Source of the DNA: Salminus brasiliensis
Lineage: Eukaryota; Chordata; Actinopteri; Characiformes; Bryconidae
Length of the DNA stretch: 64,000 nucleotides
Assembly (NCBI RefSeq): GCF_030463535.1
Contig: NC_132888.1
Location: 2,143,470-2,207,469, forward strand
Direction of reading: 5' to 3'
Numbering within the stretch: the first letter of the stretch is position 1; the number at the start of each line of letters is the position of its first letter. A program made the position numbers and the translations under genes. Below the pieces are notes generated by a model. It was not told the DNA's origin, searched no databases, and saw nothing but the letters and a program-made list of their open reading frames with translations. Below are positions 23,901 through 42,094 of the stretch, piece by piece.

Positions 23901-25475
23901 ATACCCCCCCTGACCTTTAGATTTTTGTTATTTCACATTTTTTAAATGTAGCTGTGGATCCAGTTCTTCAGTACTTCAGTATTGTGATTCTTTCATTCCT
24001 GCCAGGATAACGGCGACAAATGTATGGACGGCTGGAGATACTCAAAGATCCACGATGCTATTTTGGGCCCCTTCGGTGAGCTGCTAACAGAGGACGACTT
24101 GGTGTACCTGGAGGGTCAGATTGAGACCGTTTCACTTCAGAAGAAGTGCCAGGCCTACGAACTGGAGTTAGCCCGTCTGGTTGAGGAACTGCGAGTTATC
24201 CTCCCGACTCCGATCGTCAATATCACTGTCAATACTCGCCAGCTGCCAGATACAGTGGACTCTCTGGCCCTGCCGGTGTGGTGCAGCCGCATTTCAGGCA
24301 TCGTAAAGAGCATGAGCCTGCTTCTGAACAACCTTGCCGAGAGAAATGGAGAATCGGAGGACGGCATCTGTAAGATCCCCAACAAAGAACTGGCTTCCGT
24401 CTTCGCTGTGCAGCCAGAAAGACAAAGCTCTGTCCGGGGCAGAAGGGAGAAGGTGGAGATGGAGATTCAGATGTCTGGCGTTTCCGTGCGAAATCTGAGG
24501 TCCAATTTCGAAGGTCAGATAGGAAAGATTTACCCGTTCTCTGGGTTGTCAAACAACCTATCCAAGTCCACCTCCAGCACTAAAGAGCAGACGAACAATT
24601 CCAGCTGCCCGGTGAGTGTCGTCCAAGACGCCGGTGTCCTCAACGGCAACAGCGATGTCCTCAAGGAACCAGCTAAAGTGATGGAGACCACCAGCTTGCG
24701 CAAAGAGCGGATCGTTGTCCTGTTCTTAAGCCACTGGAAGAAGTCAGCCTACGCTATCTCAATGCGAGCCAGACTGAGGCAAGACATCGACACGCAGAGA
24801 TCCGCGGAGAACTACCTCAAGAACCACACCACGACATCTCCAGTTTCCCCGACGAGGAACGGCTCATTGTATCACCTCTATAAACAAAGGATGGCTATCG
24901 GCAAGATGATTCATAACTGGAGGGCCATCACCTTGGGAGTTCCCTCTCGCCAGATTCGGAGCCTCCGGAGAAAACGGATCACCTACTCCCCGGAGCACTT
25001 CTTGCCACGAGTGGACGGTGCCCCCGTGTCATACGACAGCCTGACTCTCGACCTCTTCATGCTGGGCTATTTCCACATCCTGGAGCAGGACCTGCCTGCT
25101 GAAGAGAGGAAGATGAGGCACCTGCTCTGCTTTGAGGTCTTCGACCATATTGGAGCGTTCCCCTGGGAAACAGTGAGGGAGTTTCATCGAGCCGTGCTGA
25201 GAGACATCGAAGCTGGAGAGCGGGACTGGAAGGACGGGTTTGAAGACGTCAAGGCCCAGTTCTTCGGGACGAAAAGGGTCCCTGCATCCTTGAAGCCTCA
25301 GACGGCCGCTGGGGTTAAGGCGGATGGGAACACGGCGCAAAACGGCATGGTCCACAAGGCAGGTGGGAACACGGACTTCTTGTGTTTCAACAATGATGAG
25401 ATCTGTAAGTACATCGACCGTAGTTTTGCCTTCTGGAAGGAGAAGGAAGCTGAGCTGTTTGACTTTGAACGCTAG
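8775..25475 (+). CDS. espnl: Espin-like protein (ESPNL), complete gene, 10 coding exons
   Basis: Espnl is an actin-bundle protein of hair-cell stereocilia and a cargo of class III myosins; espins bundle parallel actin. Exons: 8775-9068, 10923-11113, 12496-12682, 13793-13975, 14675-14800, 20364-20486, 20696-20831, 21497-21615, 22356-22529, 24006-25475. All have AG/GT borders and matching phases, giving 1000 codons, close to the roughly 1005 I recall for human ESPNL. Residues 1-327 form about ten ankyrin repeats ([49 protein letters not shown]). Residues 328-453 are a low-complexity linker. Residues 454-511 hold the espin-family motif [16 protein letters not shown]. Residues 512-1000 are the ESPNL-specific C-terminal half ([35 protein letters not shown]). 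The ATG has A at -3 and G at +4. I see no stop or frameshift. Short linker exon 8 is the least certain. Espin itself is excluded by the large ESPNL-type last exon. Confidence 0.95.
9085..9484 (+). mobile_element. MITE family A, both ends present, in espnl intron 1
   Basis: Left end GCAATATGGACAGAAG, right end GTGTCCACAAACATTTGGGC then ATATAGTG. The two ends are related as imperfect inverted repeats. Internal deletions make it about 400 bp. It sits directly behind the exon 1 donor. Confidence 0.85.
9485..10922. other. Rest of espnl intron 1
   Basis: Nothing coding. A short interspersed motif GCAGGGGTGGGGAACTGAGG lies at about 9651 and AT-rich unique-looking sequence at 10200-10850. Confidence 0.6.
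10923..11113 (+). CDS. espnl: espnl coding exon 2
   Basis: Starts [18 protein letters not shown] after ttcag and ends in phase 2 at CCAAG|gtgaga. Two ankyrin repeats. Confidence 0.93.
11165..11600 (+). pseudogene. Tc1-like transposase remnant (+)
   Basis: Broken frames give [21 protein letters not shown] text, then [14 protein letters not shown] text in other frames. This order matches the DNA-binding and first catalytic part of Tc1-like transposases (ADRKATV..., W(S)DES). Frameshifts and the short length show it is dead. It lies in espnl intron 2 and is inverted relative to 11900-12335. Confidence 0.7.
11900..12335 (-). pseudogene. Tc1-like transposase remnant (-), inverted partner
   Basis: The reverse complement matches 11165-11600 over most of its length (for example the words around GGTAGAGTCAGAACTTGG and GCTGAGGCTGCAGTGG). 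On the minus strand a fragment reads [18 protein letters not shown]. The two copies can pair as a stem with a loop of about 300 nt. Confidence 0.7.
12496..12682 (+). CDS. espnl: espnl coding exon 3
   Basis: Phase 2 start, phase 0 end at CTG|gtgagt. Encodes [20 protein letters not shown] and [20 protein letters not shown], two near-consensus ankyrin repeats. Confidence 0.94.
12731..12771 (+). repeat. (GT)n microsatellite
   Basis: About 20 GT units, 48 bp after the exon 3 donor of espnl. Confidence 0.95.
12772..13500. repeat. Interspersed repeat fragments, including a third Tc1 piece
   Basis: 12985-13065 repeats the Tc1-like words GAATGGTCAGACTAGTTGG and GCTGACAGAAAGGC seen at 11230. The flanks (GGGAGAGATCCAGGTATA at about 12818; GACTCGGATCGGATCAGGGG at about 13475) look like one interspersed element interrupted by others. 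No gene was seen. Confidence 0.5.
13581..13771 (+). mobile_element. MITE family B, short copy next to espnl exon 4
   Basis: It starts TAATCAGCCATAACATTAAA and ends GGTGGTTTTAATGTTTTGGC then TGATCGG. These ends are inverted repeats of each other. Internal word GGTCAGTTCTTGAAGGTGAT is shared with copies at 18840 and 52270. The exon 4 acceptor lies about 20 bp after its end. Confidence 0.85.
13793..13975 (+). CDS. espnl: espnl coding exon 4
   Basis: 61 codons, phase 0 at both ends. Contains [20 protein letters not shown] and [15 protein letters not shown]. Its acceptor lies about 20 bp after the end of a MITE. Confidence 0.94.
13976..14674. other. espnl intron 4
   Basis: Nothing recognised apart from AT-rich sequence at 14040-14130. 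No repeat family was identified. Confidence 0.5.
14675..14800 (+). CDS. espnl: espnl coding exon 5
   Basis: 42 codons, phase 0 at both ends, ending CAG|gtgggt. Encodes [16 protein letters not shown] and [20 protein letters not shown], the last ankyrin repeat. Confidence 0.92.
14850..15120 (+). mobile_element. MITE family B, internal fragment
   Basis: Contains ACATCTCCACCAAAACATCA, TATGCAGTGGTCAGTACCTA, GTGCTCCAAGGAAAGACAAC and AACTTACAGGACTTAAAGGA, all found in order in other B copies. Both ends are missing. Confidence 0.7.
15143..15366 (+). repeat. Dispersed 225-bp repeat, copy 1
   Basis: Nearly identical to 28168-28394 (shared words AGTGGAGATACGAGG, TTTTACTCCAGTAAAAGTGT and GCTTAGGCCGC). 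Both copies are followed within about 200 bp by AAGTAAGGTAACAAAGTAT. Confidence 0.85.
16100..16650. repeat. Decayed transposon fragments in espnl intron 5
   Basis: GGGTCATTGTCATGTTGCAT resembles the antisense of a transposase stretch also seen at the right edge of the window (GGGTCGTTATCATGTTGG). 16540-16640 shares GGATTTGATTGCATTCAG with family A. No intact frame remains. Confidence 0.4.
16651..17170. other. Unassigned part of espnl intron 5
   Basis: Two overlapping short open frames (to 110 codons, 16688-17020) have no recognisable motif. Not called as exons because the phases do not fit between espnl exons 5 and 6. Confidence 0.4.
17171..17541 (+). mobile_element. MITE family B copy
   Basis: Left end ACTAATTAGCCAAAACATTA, right end TAGTTTTAATGTTATGGCTA, with the internal B words (TCTCAGCATGCAGTGCCTAC, AACTTACAG). 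About 370 bp. Confidence 0.8.
17542..18747. other. Unassigned part of espnl intron 5
   Basis: No repeat family or exon recognised. Mostly AT-rich with a GC-rich patch near 17830-18080. Nothing supportable. Confidence 0.4.
18748..19192 (+). mobile_element. MITE family B copy, near full length
   Basis: Left end GACCATAACATTAAAACCAG, right end AGGTGGTTTTAATGTTGTGG then CTGATC, about 445 bp. It is the longest B copy in the window and gives the internal order of the family. Confidence 0.85.
19645..19730 (+). repeat. tRNA-like (SINE-like) fragment
   Basis: GGCGGCCTTGGTGTAGCGGA could hold an A box, and about 40 bp on AAGGTTCAGATCCTGC resembles a B box. No cloverleaf or CCA-type end can be drawn, so this is at best a tRNA-derived repeat. 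Confidence 0.35.
19746..20146 (-). mobile_element. MITE family A copy (reverse)
   Basis: Starts ATGTCCAAATGTTTGCGGAC and ends ATACTTTTGTCCCTATATTG, i.e. the family in reverse. A small separate tail of the same family (CCAATACTTTTGTCCCTATA) lies at 20239-20272. Confidence 0.85.
20364..20486 (+). CDS. espnl: espnl coding exon 6
   Basis: 41 codons ([18 protein letters not shown]...), phase 0 at both ends, acidic linker after the ankyrin domain. It follows a 5.6-kb intron. Confidence 0.8.
20696..20831 (+). CDS. espnl: espnl coding exon 7
   Basis: Starts [20 protein letters not shown] and ends in phase 1 at GCAG|gtgagg. Pro/Ser-rich linker. The acceptor may be 20696 or, 3 bases later, 20699 (tandem cagcag). 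Confidence 0.78.
20870..20905 (+). repeat. (ATA)n microsatellite
   Basis: A run of ATA/AAT triplets in espnl intron 7. Confidence 0.9.
20990..21411 (-). mobile_element. MITE family A copy (reverse), one end missing
   Basis: Starts inside the family at CTCTCTGGAGCAGATCAACA and ends CCAATACTTTTGTCAAAATA then GTG. About 420 bp, in espnl intron 7. Confidence 0.85.
21497..21615 (+). CDS. espnl: espnl coding exon 8
   Basis: It follows gcttttacag. Phase 1 in and phase 0 out at ACC|gtaaac. Encodes [20 protein letters not shown] and a basic stretch. The phase fit on both sides supports it. No family motif was recognised. Confidence 0.72.
21779..22313 (-). mobile_element. MITE family A copy (reverse), near full length
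   Basis: Both ends are present: ACTATATGTCCAAATGTTTG on the left and CAATACTTTTGTCAATATAG then TG on the right, about 535 bp. It ends 43 bp before the espnl exon 9 acceptor. Confidence 0.88.
22356..22529 (+). CDS. espnl: espnl coding exon 9
   Basis: 58 codons, phase 0 at both ends (AAAAG|gtaaac). Contains [20 protein letters not shown] and then [15 protein letters not shown], the conserved espin/ESPNL motif. Confidence 0.93.
22630..22646 (+). repeat. (CA)n microsatellite
   Basis: Short CA tract in espnl intron 9. Confidence 0.8.
22950..23830. repeat. Dispersed fish repeat in espnl intron 9
   Basis: AAAGCAGCTTCACAAAGATC, GGAAAAACTCCCTCAGGTCT and AGAAACCTTGAGAGGAACC match the 6393-6570 block. 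The right part (TTCCGGAGTTGGGGAGCC, GAAAGCTCTTCC) appears to belong to the same high-copy element. Not coding. Confidence 0.6.
24006..25475 (+). CDS. espnl: espnl last coding exon (10)
   Basis: 489 codons and TAG, starting after tgccag. Encodes [49 protein letters not shown] and [17 protein letters not shown]. This is the large ESPNL-specific C-terminal region, in one open exon. Confidence 0.95.
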   Translation, partial: DNGDKCMDGWRYSKIHDAILGPFGELLTEDDLVYLEGQIETVSLQKKCQAYELELARLVEELRVILPTPIVNITVNTRQLPDTVDSLALPVWCSRISGIVKSMSLLLNNLAERNGESEDGICKIPNKELASVFAVQPERQSSVRGRREKVEMEIQMSGVSVRNLRSNFEGQIGKIYPFSGLSNNLSKSTSSTKEQTNNSSCPVSVVQDAGVLNGNSDVLKEPAKVMETTSLRKERIVVLFLSHWKKSAYAISMRARLRQDIDTQRSAENYLKNHTTTSPVSPTRNGSLYHLYKQRMAIGKMIHNWRAITLGVPSRQIRSLRRKRITYSPEHFLPRVDGAPVSYDSLTLDLFMLGYFHILEQDLPAEERKMRHLLCFEVFDHIGAFPWETVREFHRAVLRDIEAGERDWKDGFEDVKAQFFGTKRVPASLKPQTAAGVKADGNTAQNGMVHKAGGNTDFLCFNNDEICKYIDRSFAFWKEKEAELFDFER

Positions 25476-25642
25476 TGCTGTTTGCGTGTGGTTGCTCTGT
25501 TGTGGGAATAGCAGGTCCTAGTGGACCGGATTTGAGCTGCAGATGATCTGTGTGTTTTTACTGAGACTCTGAAGGTTAGTAAGAATGTCTCTTAGTCACT
25601 GAATGCTGCTCCGTTCTTCTACCATTCTTTCTTGCTACACCA

Positions 25643-26870
25643 GCTCAAGCTGGTTAAGCTGGTCCACTAGCAGGACCAACCTGACCAACCTTGCCAGGCT
25701 TGTCTGACCAAGCACTCTATACAGGACCAGCATGACAATCATGACCAAACTGGTTGATCAGCATAACCAGTATTACTATCAGGACCAAGATGGTTGACCT
25801 GCTTATCCATTGACCAGCATAGGATATCTTTTCATTTGAGTTTAATGGTTCAGCTGGTCTAGCAGCAGGACCAACCTGACCACCCTTGCCAGGCTTGTGC
25901 ACTGTCAGGACCTGTACTGGTTGACCAGGATGACCAAGCACCCTATACTGGACCAGCATGACAATCATGACCAAGGTGGTTGACCATCATGACCAAACTG
26001 GTCGACTAGTATGACTGTCAGGATCAAACTGGTTGACCAGTATGACCATCAGGACTAAACTGATTGACTAGTTTGACCAAGCATGTTGACCGGCATGACC
26101 ATTAGGACTAAATTGGTTGACCCGCATGACCATCAGGACCAAACTGATTCACCAGTCTGACCAGGCTTGTTTACAATCTTGACCAGTATAACAATCATGA
26201 CCAAGCTGATTGACCAGCATGACCAGTATTACTATCAGGACCAAGATGGTTGAATAGTATGACCAAGCTGATTGACCTGCATGATCAAGGTGGTTGACCC
26301 GCATGGCCTGCAGTAAGACTATCATGACCAAACTGGTCGACTAGTATGACCGTCAGGACCAAACTGGTTGACCAGTCTGACCAAGCACCCTATACTGGAC
26401 CAGCATGACAATCATGACCAAGCTGGTTGACCATCATGACCAAACTGGTTGACCCGCATGACCGTCAGGACTAAACTGGTTCACCAGTATGACCAAATTT
26501 GTTTACATGCTTGACCAGTATGACCATCATGACCAAGCTGATTGACCACCATGACAGTCAGGACCAAACTGGTTGACTAGCAACCACCTGACTGTGCCTG
26601 TCCACCAGTATAACCAGTGTGGCCAAACTGGTCAACCAATATGACCAGCTTGATGTCCCGCTTGGTTAAGCTGGTCATGCTGATAAACCAGCCTGTCCAT
26701 CACACTCAAATGAAAACACACCCTCTTCCGGTCAAGAGCTAAGCTGTTTTTCTTACCAGAGTAGGATGACCACCTGGATGAGCAGCTTTTCAACCTCACT
26801 GACCATCAAAGACCAGCTTAGACCATCTGAAACCAGCCACCAGCAGAATCTGGTCTTGATCTGGATATTC
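25643..26870 (+). repeat. GACCAG-type minisatellite, array 1
   Basis: Dozens of degenerate copies of words such as GACCAGCATGACCATCAGG and GACCAAACTGGTTGACCAG, roughly 20-30 bp period. It begins 168 bp after the espnl stop, so it may be in the 3' UTR. The same family recurs at 27275 and 38152. Confidence 0.9.
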
Positions 26871-26919
26871 CAGTAGAGTATAAATCTAGCAGGTCAGTGA
26901 GGGACAGTCTAGTAAAATG

Positions 26920-26986
26920 TGGTGGGTGTGTGTGTGTGTGGGGGTGGTGTGGGTGTGTGTGTGTGTGTGTGTGGGGGGGGGGGGGT
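26920..26986 (+). repeat. (GT)n with G-run
   Basis: GT tract broken by G-rich spacers and ending in about 14 G. Confidence 0.9.
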
Positions 26987-27088
26987 TGATACAACTTATG
27001 AATAATGAAACAGATGTAAATTCAGCCAAAATAGAAGCACACTTCATGAATCCACAGGTACGTCATTTTGATATGCTGTTTTCTCTCG

Positions 27089-27094
27089 AATAAA
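27089..27094 (+). terminator. espnl: Weak candidate poly(A) signal for espnl
   Basis: AATAAA in CTCGAATAAACTTCC, about 1.6 kb after the espnl stop and between two minisatellites. No other support. Confidence 0.2.
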
Positions 27095-27274
27095 CTTCCA
27101 GTTTGTCTGAAATACAATATTTGAATAATTTGGTGTATTTTGTATTTGTGGTCACTGAAGAATGGTTTATTGTCCCGTCTCATGAACACAGAAAAGCCTC
27201 GGTTTCCCGGACCGCCATTGGCTGCACAGAATGGTCAATGGCATTCCAACAATGGGGTGTTTGGGACCAGAATA

Positions 27275-27618
27275 TCTCAAGCTCAAGCTGGTTAAGCTGG
27301 TCTACCAGCAGGACCAACCTGACCAACCTTGCCAGTCTTGTGCACTGTCAGGTTGACCAGTATGACCGTCTGACCAAGCACTCTATACAGGACCAGCATG
27401 ACAATCATGACCAAACTGGTTGACCAACATAAACAGTATGACTGTCAGGACCAAAATGGCTGACCTGCTTATCCATTGACCAGCATAGGATATGTTTTCA
27501 TTTGAATTTAATGGTTCAGCTGGTCTAGCAGCAGGACCAACCTGACCACCCTTGCCAGGCTTGTGTACTGTCAGGACCTGTACTGGTTGACCAGTATGAC
27601 TGTCAGGACCAAACAGGT
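27275..27618 (+). repeat. GACCAG-type minisatellite, array 2
   Basis: Same family as array 1 (CTGGTCTACCAGCAGGACCA, GACCAGCATGACAATCATGA). It is flanked by a 40-bp direct duplication (27238-27280 and 27620-27660, word GGCATTCCAACAAT). Confidence 0.88.
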
Positions 27619-28167
27619 ATGGCATTCCAACAATAGGGAGTTTGGGACCAAAATATCTGCTCTTTATTCTGGAAAGGTTCTGTGACCTAAAATGACCTCT
27701 ATTTTCTATTTTAAGTACCATTTCATGTGACCCTGCCTGGCAGGGGCGCTGTCAGGGAATTTGGGCCCATAAAAAGTCAGTTACAGGCTCTTAAAATCAT
27801 CCTAACGTCCCCCCTGCTATCTGGTGAGGCACTCAAGCTGTGCCCTCAGAGCCTTAAGATAGAGCCCATATTTACCAGTGTTTAGATGTGAAGGGCCCAG
27901 GACCTCATAAACATGGTTTGGGACTTACGACACAGTAGCGATGCTGGGCAAGGCCAGTGCGGTAGCGAAGCTAACGCTGCCATAGCGAGGAAACACCACG
28001 GTAGCCATGCTAGGTGCGATGGTAAATGGTACTAAACGATGGTAATGGTACTAATGCTGTGGTGGCGGTGAGGCCGTCACGGTCACAGTTTGTCTTTGCA
28101 CCATATCCCTTTATAATAATATTATTCTAATAAAGCAAAGAGAGCCAACCTCAGCTTACCTAAGATC
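27619..28167. other. espnl-rab6b spacer
   Basis: Nothing recognised beyond the duplicated flank of the array and short GGTAGC(G/C)A(A/T)GCTA words near 27960-28060. Confidence 0.4.
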
Positions 28168-28394
28168 AAAGGTGTCAAAAGTATTCACACTCACTCCTCA
28201 GGTAGATGTGAGTGGAGATACGAGGTTTTAAAAGACTTCTATAGAAGCTGAAGTATCAACTGAAGCTTTTTACTCCAGTAAAAGTGTAAAAGTACTGGTT
28301 TCAGAACGACTTCAAGTAGAAAAGTAAAAGTAATGGAAGGAAAACAAAGGCCAAAAGCTTAGGCCGCTCCACAGGGGTCTATAGTGCACTACAG
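28168..28394 (+). repeat. Dispersed 225-bp repeat, copy 2
   Basis: Near-identical to 15143-15366, with only scattered substitutions and small indels. Confidence 0.85.
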
Positions 28395-28699
28395 AGTTCA
28401 CATTTGGAGCTGATATCCTAGTGAGGAGTCAGATGACCCCTCCTCTGCAATTCTCACTTTTAGCTGACCTGAAACTACACCTGAATCAGCACCTCCATCA
28501 ACTAATGAGCACCAAGCTTCTATGTTAACCAATGTTACTTAAGTAAGGTAACAAAGTATATGTACTGCGTTACTTCACCCCTCTGCGCAGCACAGATACT
28601 TATTAGCATTGTGGCTTAATGTAGTCCATCAGTCAGTCGGTCACTCAGCCAGTCTGTAAGTGTTAGGAGCTCCAGCAATAACATATAAAAAAAAGTAAA

Positions 28700-28700
28700 A

Positions 28701-28752
<52 letters not shown>

Positions 28753-28796
28753 TTTTATACTTATATATAATATAATATACTTATATATTTAAAATA

Positions 28797-28841
<45 letters not shown>

Positions 28842-28880
28842 TTATTATTTATTTATTTTAAATATATAAGTAAGTTAACA
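28700..28880. repeat. (AT)n with 21-bp inverted repeat
   Basis: Two AT tracts. The second is bracketed by a perfect 21-bp inverted repeat (28780-28800 and 28850-28870, core TATATTTAAAATAAATA). Confidence 0.9.
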
Positions 28881-29339
28881 CACACTATACACACTACTGC
28901 GAGGCTGTGTGTGTGTTCTCAGTAGGCACTCCACTGAGTGATATTTAGACCAGCTCCAGCCTCTACAGCAGACCTGGCTACTTCAGGTACGACTACTAAA
29001 GATCCTATAATGCCACAATTACACTGTGTACTCTTTTCGAGGCCTGCAGCGCCCCCTTGTGGGCAGATGGTCACTGGTTAAAGCTTCCTCAGGAAGATGG
29101 CCTACGCTCTCAGATGCAAATACCATCTTACACTAAACAAAATTATTAAGTCCAACAATAATACATTTATTATATTAGTATTTATAACCTGTTTCAGATC
29201 CAAACTCTGGTAGAGCAGTGTCTTCATCACAATTAGGTGGAAGAACTTTCTGTGAGGAGCTTTTAGAGGTTATAGAGCCTCAACAATAGCATACAACATC
29301 CAGACACTTTTTCATAATTGCTAGACGTTCTATGTAATA

Positions 29340-31230
29340 ATGACTTCACATCTCATTACGAGATACTGAGATGTGCCTGTGATTACAAGAGAATCTCATA
29401 TAATGGTCTTATAATGACCAGATCTTCTAGTATCTCATAATAACAAGATACTTTCTCATAATTACAAGATTTTATTTTATAGTTGCAAAGGTTTTCTGTG
29501 TAATATTTGCAACTTATCTCATGAGACACCACGCTATGATTAAGACAAGAATAAACAATAACGAGCGACAACCATGCACTTATAATTATAACTTATAACT
29601 CATAATTATTATTCATAACTAGAGCCTCAGACGTCTGCTTCCATTTACCTCCACTGTGAACAGCTCTGACTGGGTAAGGTTATCTAGAACTGAGCGTTTC
29701 ATAGCAAACCCACCATACCCACCAACCCCACCAACCTCCTATCTTGGCTGTTAGCTCTGAAAGGAGTACACAGTGCAATGAAATGACATTTCTACCAGAA
29801 CAAGGTGCAACATGGCACAATACAGTACAGGACAGACTGCAGAAAGTGCAACGTGCAACACAGTACAATAAATACAATCAATATAATAAATACAATAAAT
29901 ATAATAAATACAATTATAAAATAAATATAATAAATACTATAAATATAATAAATACAATTATAAAATAAATATAATAAATATAATAAATACTATAAATATA
30001 ATAAATACCTCTCAATTCCGAGTAGAGGTAATGAGGGTAAGGTGTATAAATATTTAACAGGTAGGTATTGATATTAAGGTGTATAGAAATGTAACATGCC
30101 GTGCCGTTATATGCAGACAGCTGGTACTGAGCTAGTAAAGTGTGGAATATATAAATAAGAGAAACAGGATGCAGACAGGGTAAAATGCTGTGGGCCGGTG
30201 GTAAAATATCTCAAAATAACAAAATGCACTGTAATTACATGATAATCTGTCATAAATACATGTCAATTATTATTACATATCTCGTAATAATGAGAGACTT
30301 TCTCATACATTACACTAATACAGGCTTGTAGAGTACAATCAAACACTGGCTAAGTATCAAGTGCAGAAATGGGTAAAAACATGGGGCAATAATGCAAGAA
30401 CAACATGAGACAGGGTGCTTAAACAATAATTACAGTAGATAATAAATAAACAAATAAAATAAATATCTGCATGTACATGTGCAAATGTGTTTATTAAGGC
30501 TGGGTGATTACAGTGCAAGCTACATATCTCATGTGAGAAATAGAACAAATGTTTTTTTTTAAAGATATAGCATCTCAAAATATATATTTTTGTATTTACA
30601 TAATCTATATACAATATATACATAATATACATATATACATACATAATTATAAGTATGTCATAATTAGATATTTCTCATTAGAACACTGTCTTGTAATGAC
30701 CAGATCTTCTAGAATTTCATAATTACAAGAATTTTATGTCATAGTTACAACATATTTCATTATTAATTTTTTTTTACCTCATAATAATAATAATAATAAT
30801 CTCATAATTTTCTCATAACCACATATTCTCTATGTAATATTTGCAACCTATGCAAATGCAATACTTTTATTGTAATATTGTTAGAATCAAAACATTTATT
30901 TTTAAATATAGTATCTCATAAAAAATAATATTTTGTATTTATAATATTTATATATAATATAATATCATATATTACATATTAGTAATGTGTAATATAATAT
31001 ATATTATTATAATATAATAATTGTATGACATTTTTTTTGTACCTCATAATAATAATAAACTCATAATTTTCTCATAAGCACATATTTTCTATGTAATATT
31101 TTCTTGTAATCTTGTTAGAATGAAAAAATGTTTTTATTTTTAGATATAGTATCTCATAAAATATATATTTTGTATTTACACAATCTATCATAATTATACG
31201 TATTTATTTACTCAATTAAAATAATAATAA
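29340..31230. repeat. AT-rich decayed repeat field
   Basis: Recurring words CTCATAATTACAAGAT, TCTCATAATAACAAGA and TATGTAATATTTGCAA at irregular spacing. It includes a tight TAATAAATACAA array at 29865-30008 and AAT runs at 30780 and 31215. No gene. Confidence 0.6.
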
Positions 31231-31559
31231 TAATAATTTCATTTGAACTATTATGATTTCTTGTTATTTTGCTTGAGACCATCACACAGACCAGTCTCAG
31301 GACTTTGCCTGCTCATGCTTACCCAGGCCCATAAAAAAAGCCATTCCCACCATTTAGACCAGAACATTGCAGCTGGGCCTCCCAGTGCACCCAATATCAG
31401 CAACCACTGTGATGTTCACTACCTTGCAAGATGCAGCAAACCACCCTAATCTCACCACCATCTTCAGCATTTCCTGCTCTGCTGCATCAGATTTGACCCC
31501 AGGCTGTGCATGTGGCAGCCTGTGGTTGCTCACAGGTCTGGCTTTGCACATTGCATTGA

Positions 31560-40814
<9,255 letters not shown>

Positions 40815-42094
40815 TATAGCGCCCCCTCATGGACACCTTCATTTACACAACCTGCTTGTTCTGTTGCTTCCCATGGGTCAGCATCCAGTTGAACGTAATG
40901 ATTGGACATAGGCTTTTTACATCCGACTGAGTGGGCCAAACGTTATCAGAGCTCTCAGATGTACAAAATCACATCCACATTGTCAACACCGATGCCGAAA
41001 AACAAACAAACAAACAAACAAAAGAGAAAACATGTAACAAATACAGAGGAAATACATGCTGTTGAGAATATGTAGGCAATGAAATGACACACATACCGTT
41101 TCTTTGGGATGAAGTAGTAGAAATAAGTTTTACGTTACGTTATGTTTTGTATTTTTCTACATGAAGTGAGGCGCTAGATGATGCCTTCATAGATATAATG
41201 AGACTATGGAGAATATGGAGAATATAGAACAGGCAGGGGCAGCAGTGTACTGGGTCATCATTCTTTCTTACACTTCATGCATGTCAGCCCTGGATTCATA
41301 GGTACAGTCACTTATTTCAGTCCCCTACTCGCAATTAGGGTTAGGAAAAACAGCAAAAAGGCTTTGAGGTTAATGGAGAAGACCAGAAATGACCAATGTG
41401 GCCTTGTGTAGGCCTGTCCAGATAAAGCAGAGGAGTCTGGTGCAGTGAATAGAAGCTCTGCATTGAATTTTTCTGGATTGACACATGTTTTTATTACACA
41501 TATTTGATCAGCATAGTGTTGTCATTCCGTTCCAATGCTTTTGGCAGTGCCTGTGATGACGTAATAGGTTTTAATCATCTGAAAACACGCCAATATACTG
41601 CCTCACATTCCTCAAACATATATTTGTTTTTACGTGACTTTGACGACATGATCACGAAACCTCGACTGGTCACATACCCCCTCATCCCATCGCAGCCCCG
41701 CCAATCTGCCCGCTTCGCATGTCTCAGTAACCCGAGCCTGGCGTAGACTGCCTACAGTCAGTCCACTATTAAGGTACGGCTTAAAGGTACAGTGTAAAAG
41801 AGGCCTGGTGTGTTTCATCCCGGCTCCATCCGCACACTTTAAGATCTGCCATGCTGTACTGTATTGTATATAGTATTTATATTATCATTGGCATCCGTCA
41901 AAGACGACTCACGCTCGCCTGATCTGAACTACTTTCCGAAATGAAAAGGGCTTCACTCCGATCCGTTGTCGTTCTCTCCCACCTGGGCGAGGTTCTTCAC
42001 TAGCAGGGTTGGTTTCGGTTGATTGGGTTGATTTGGGCATTTTGCTGTTGCCTTATATGGTCTAACACATTGAGTTCTTTTGAGGAGCTGTCCC

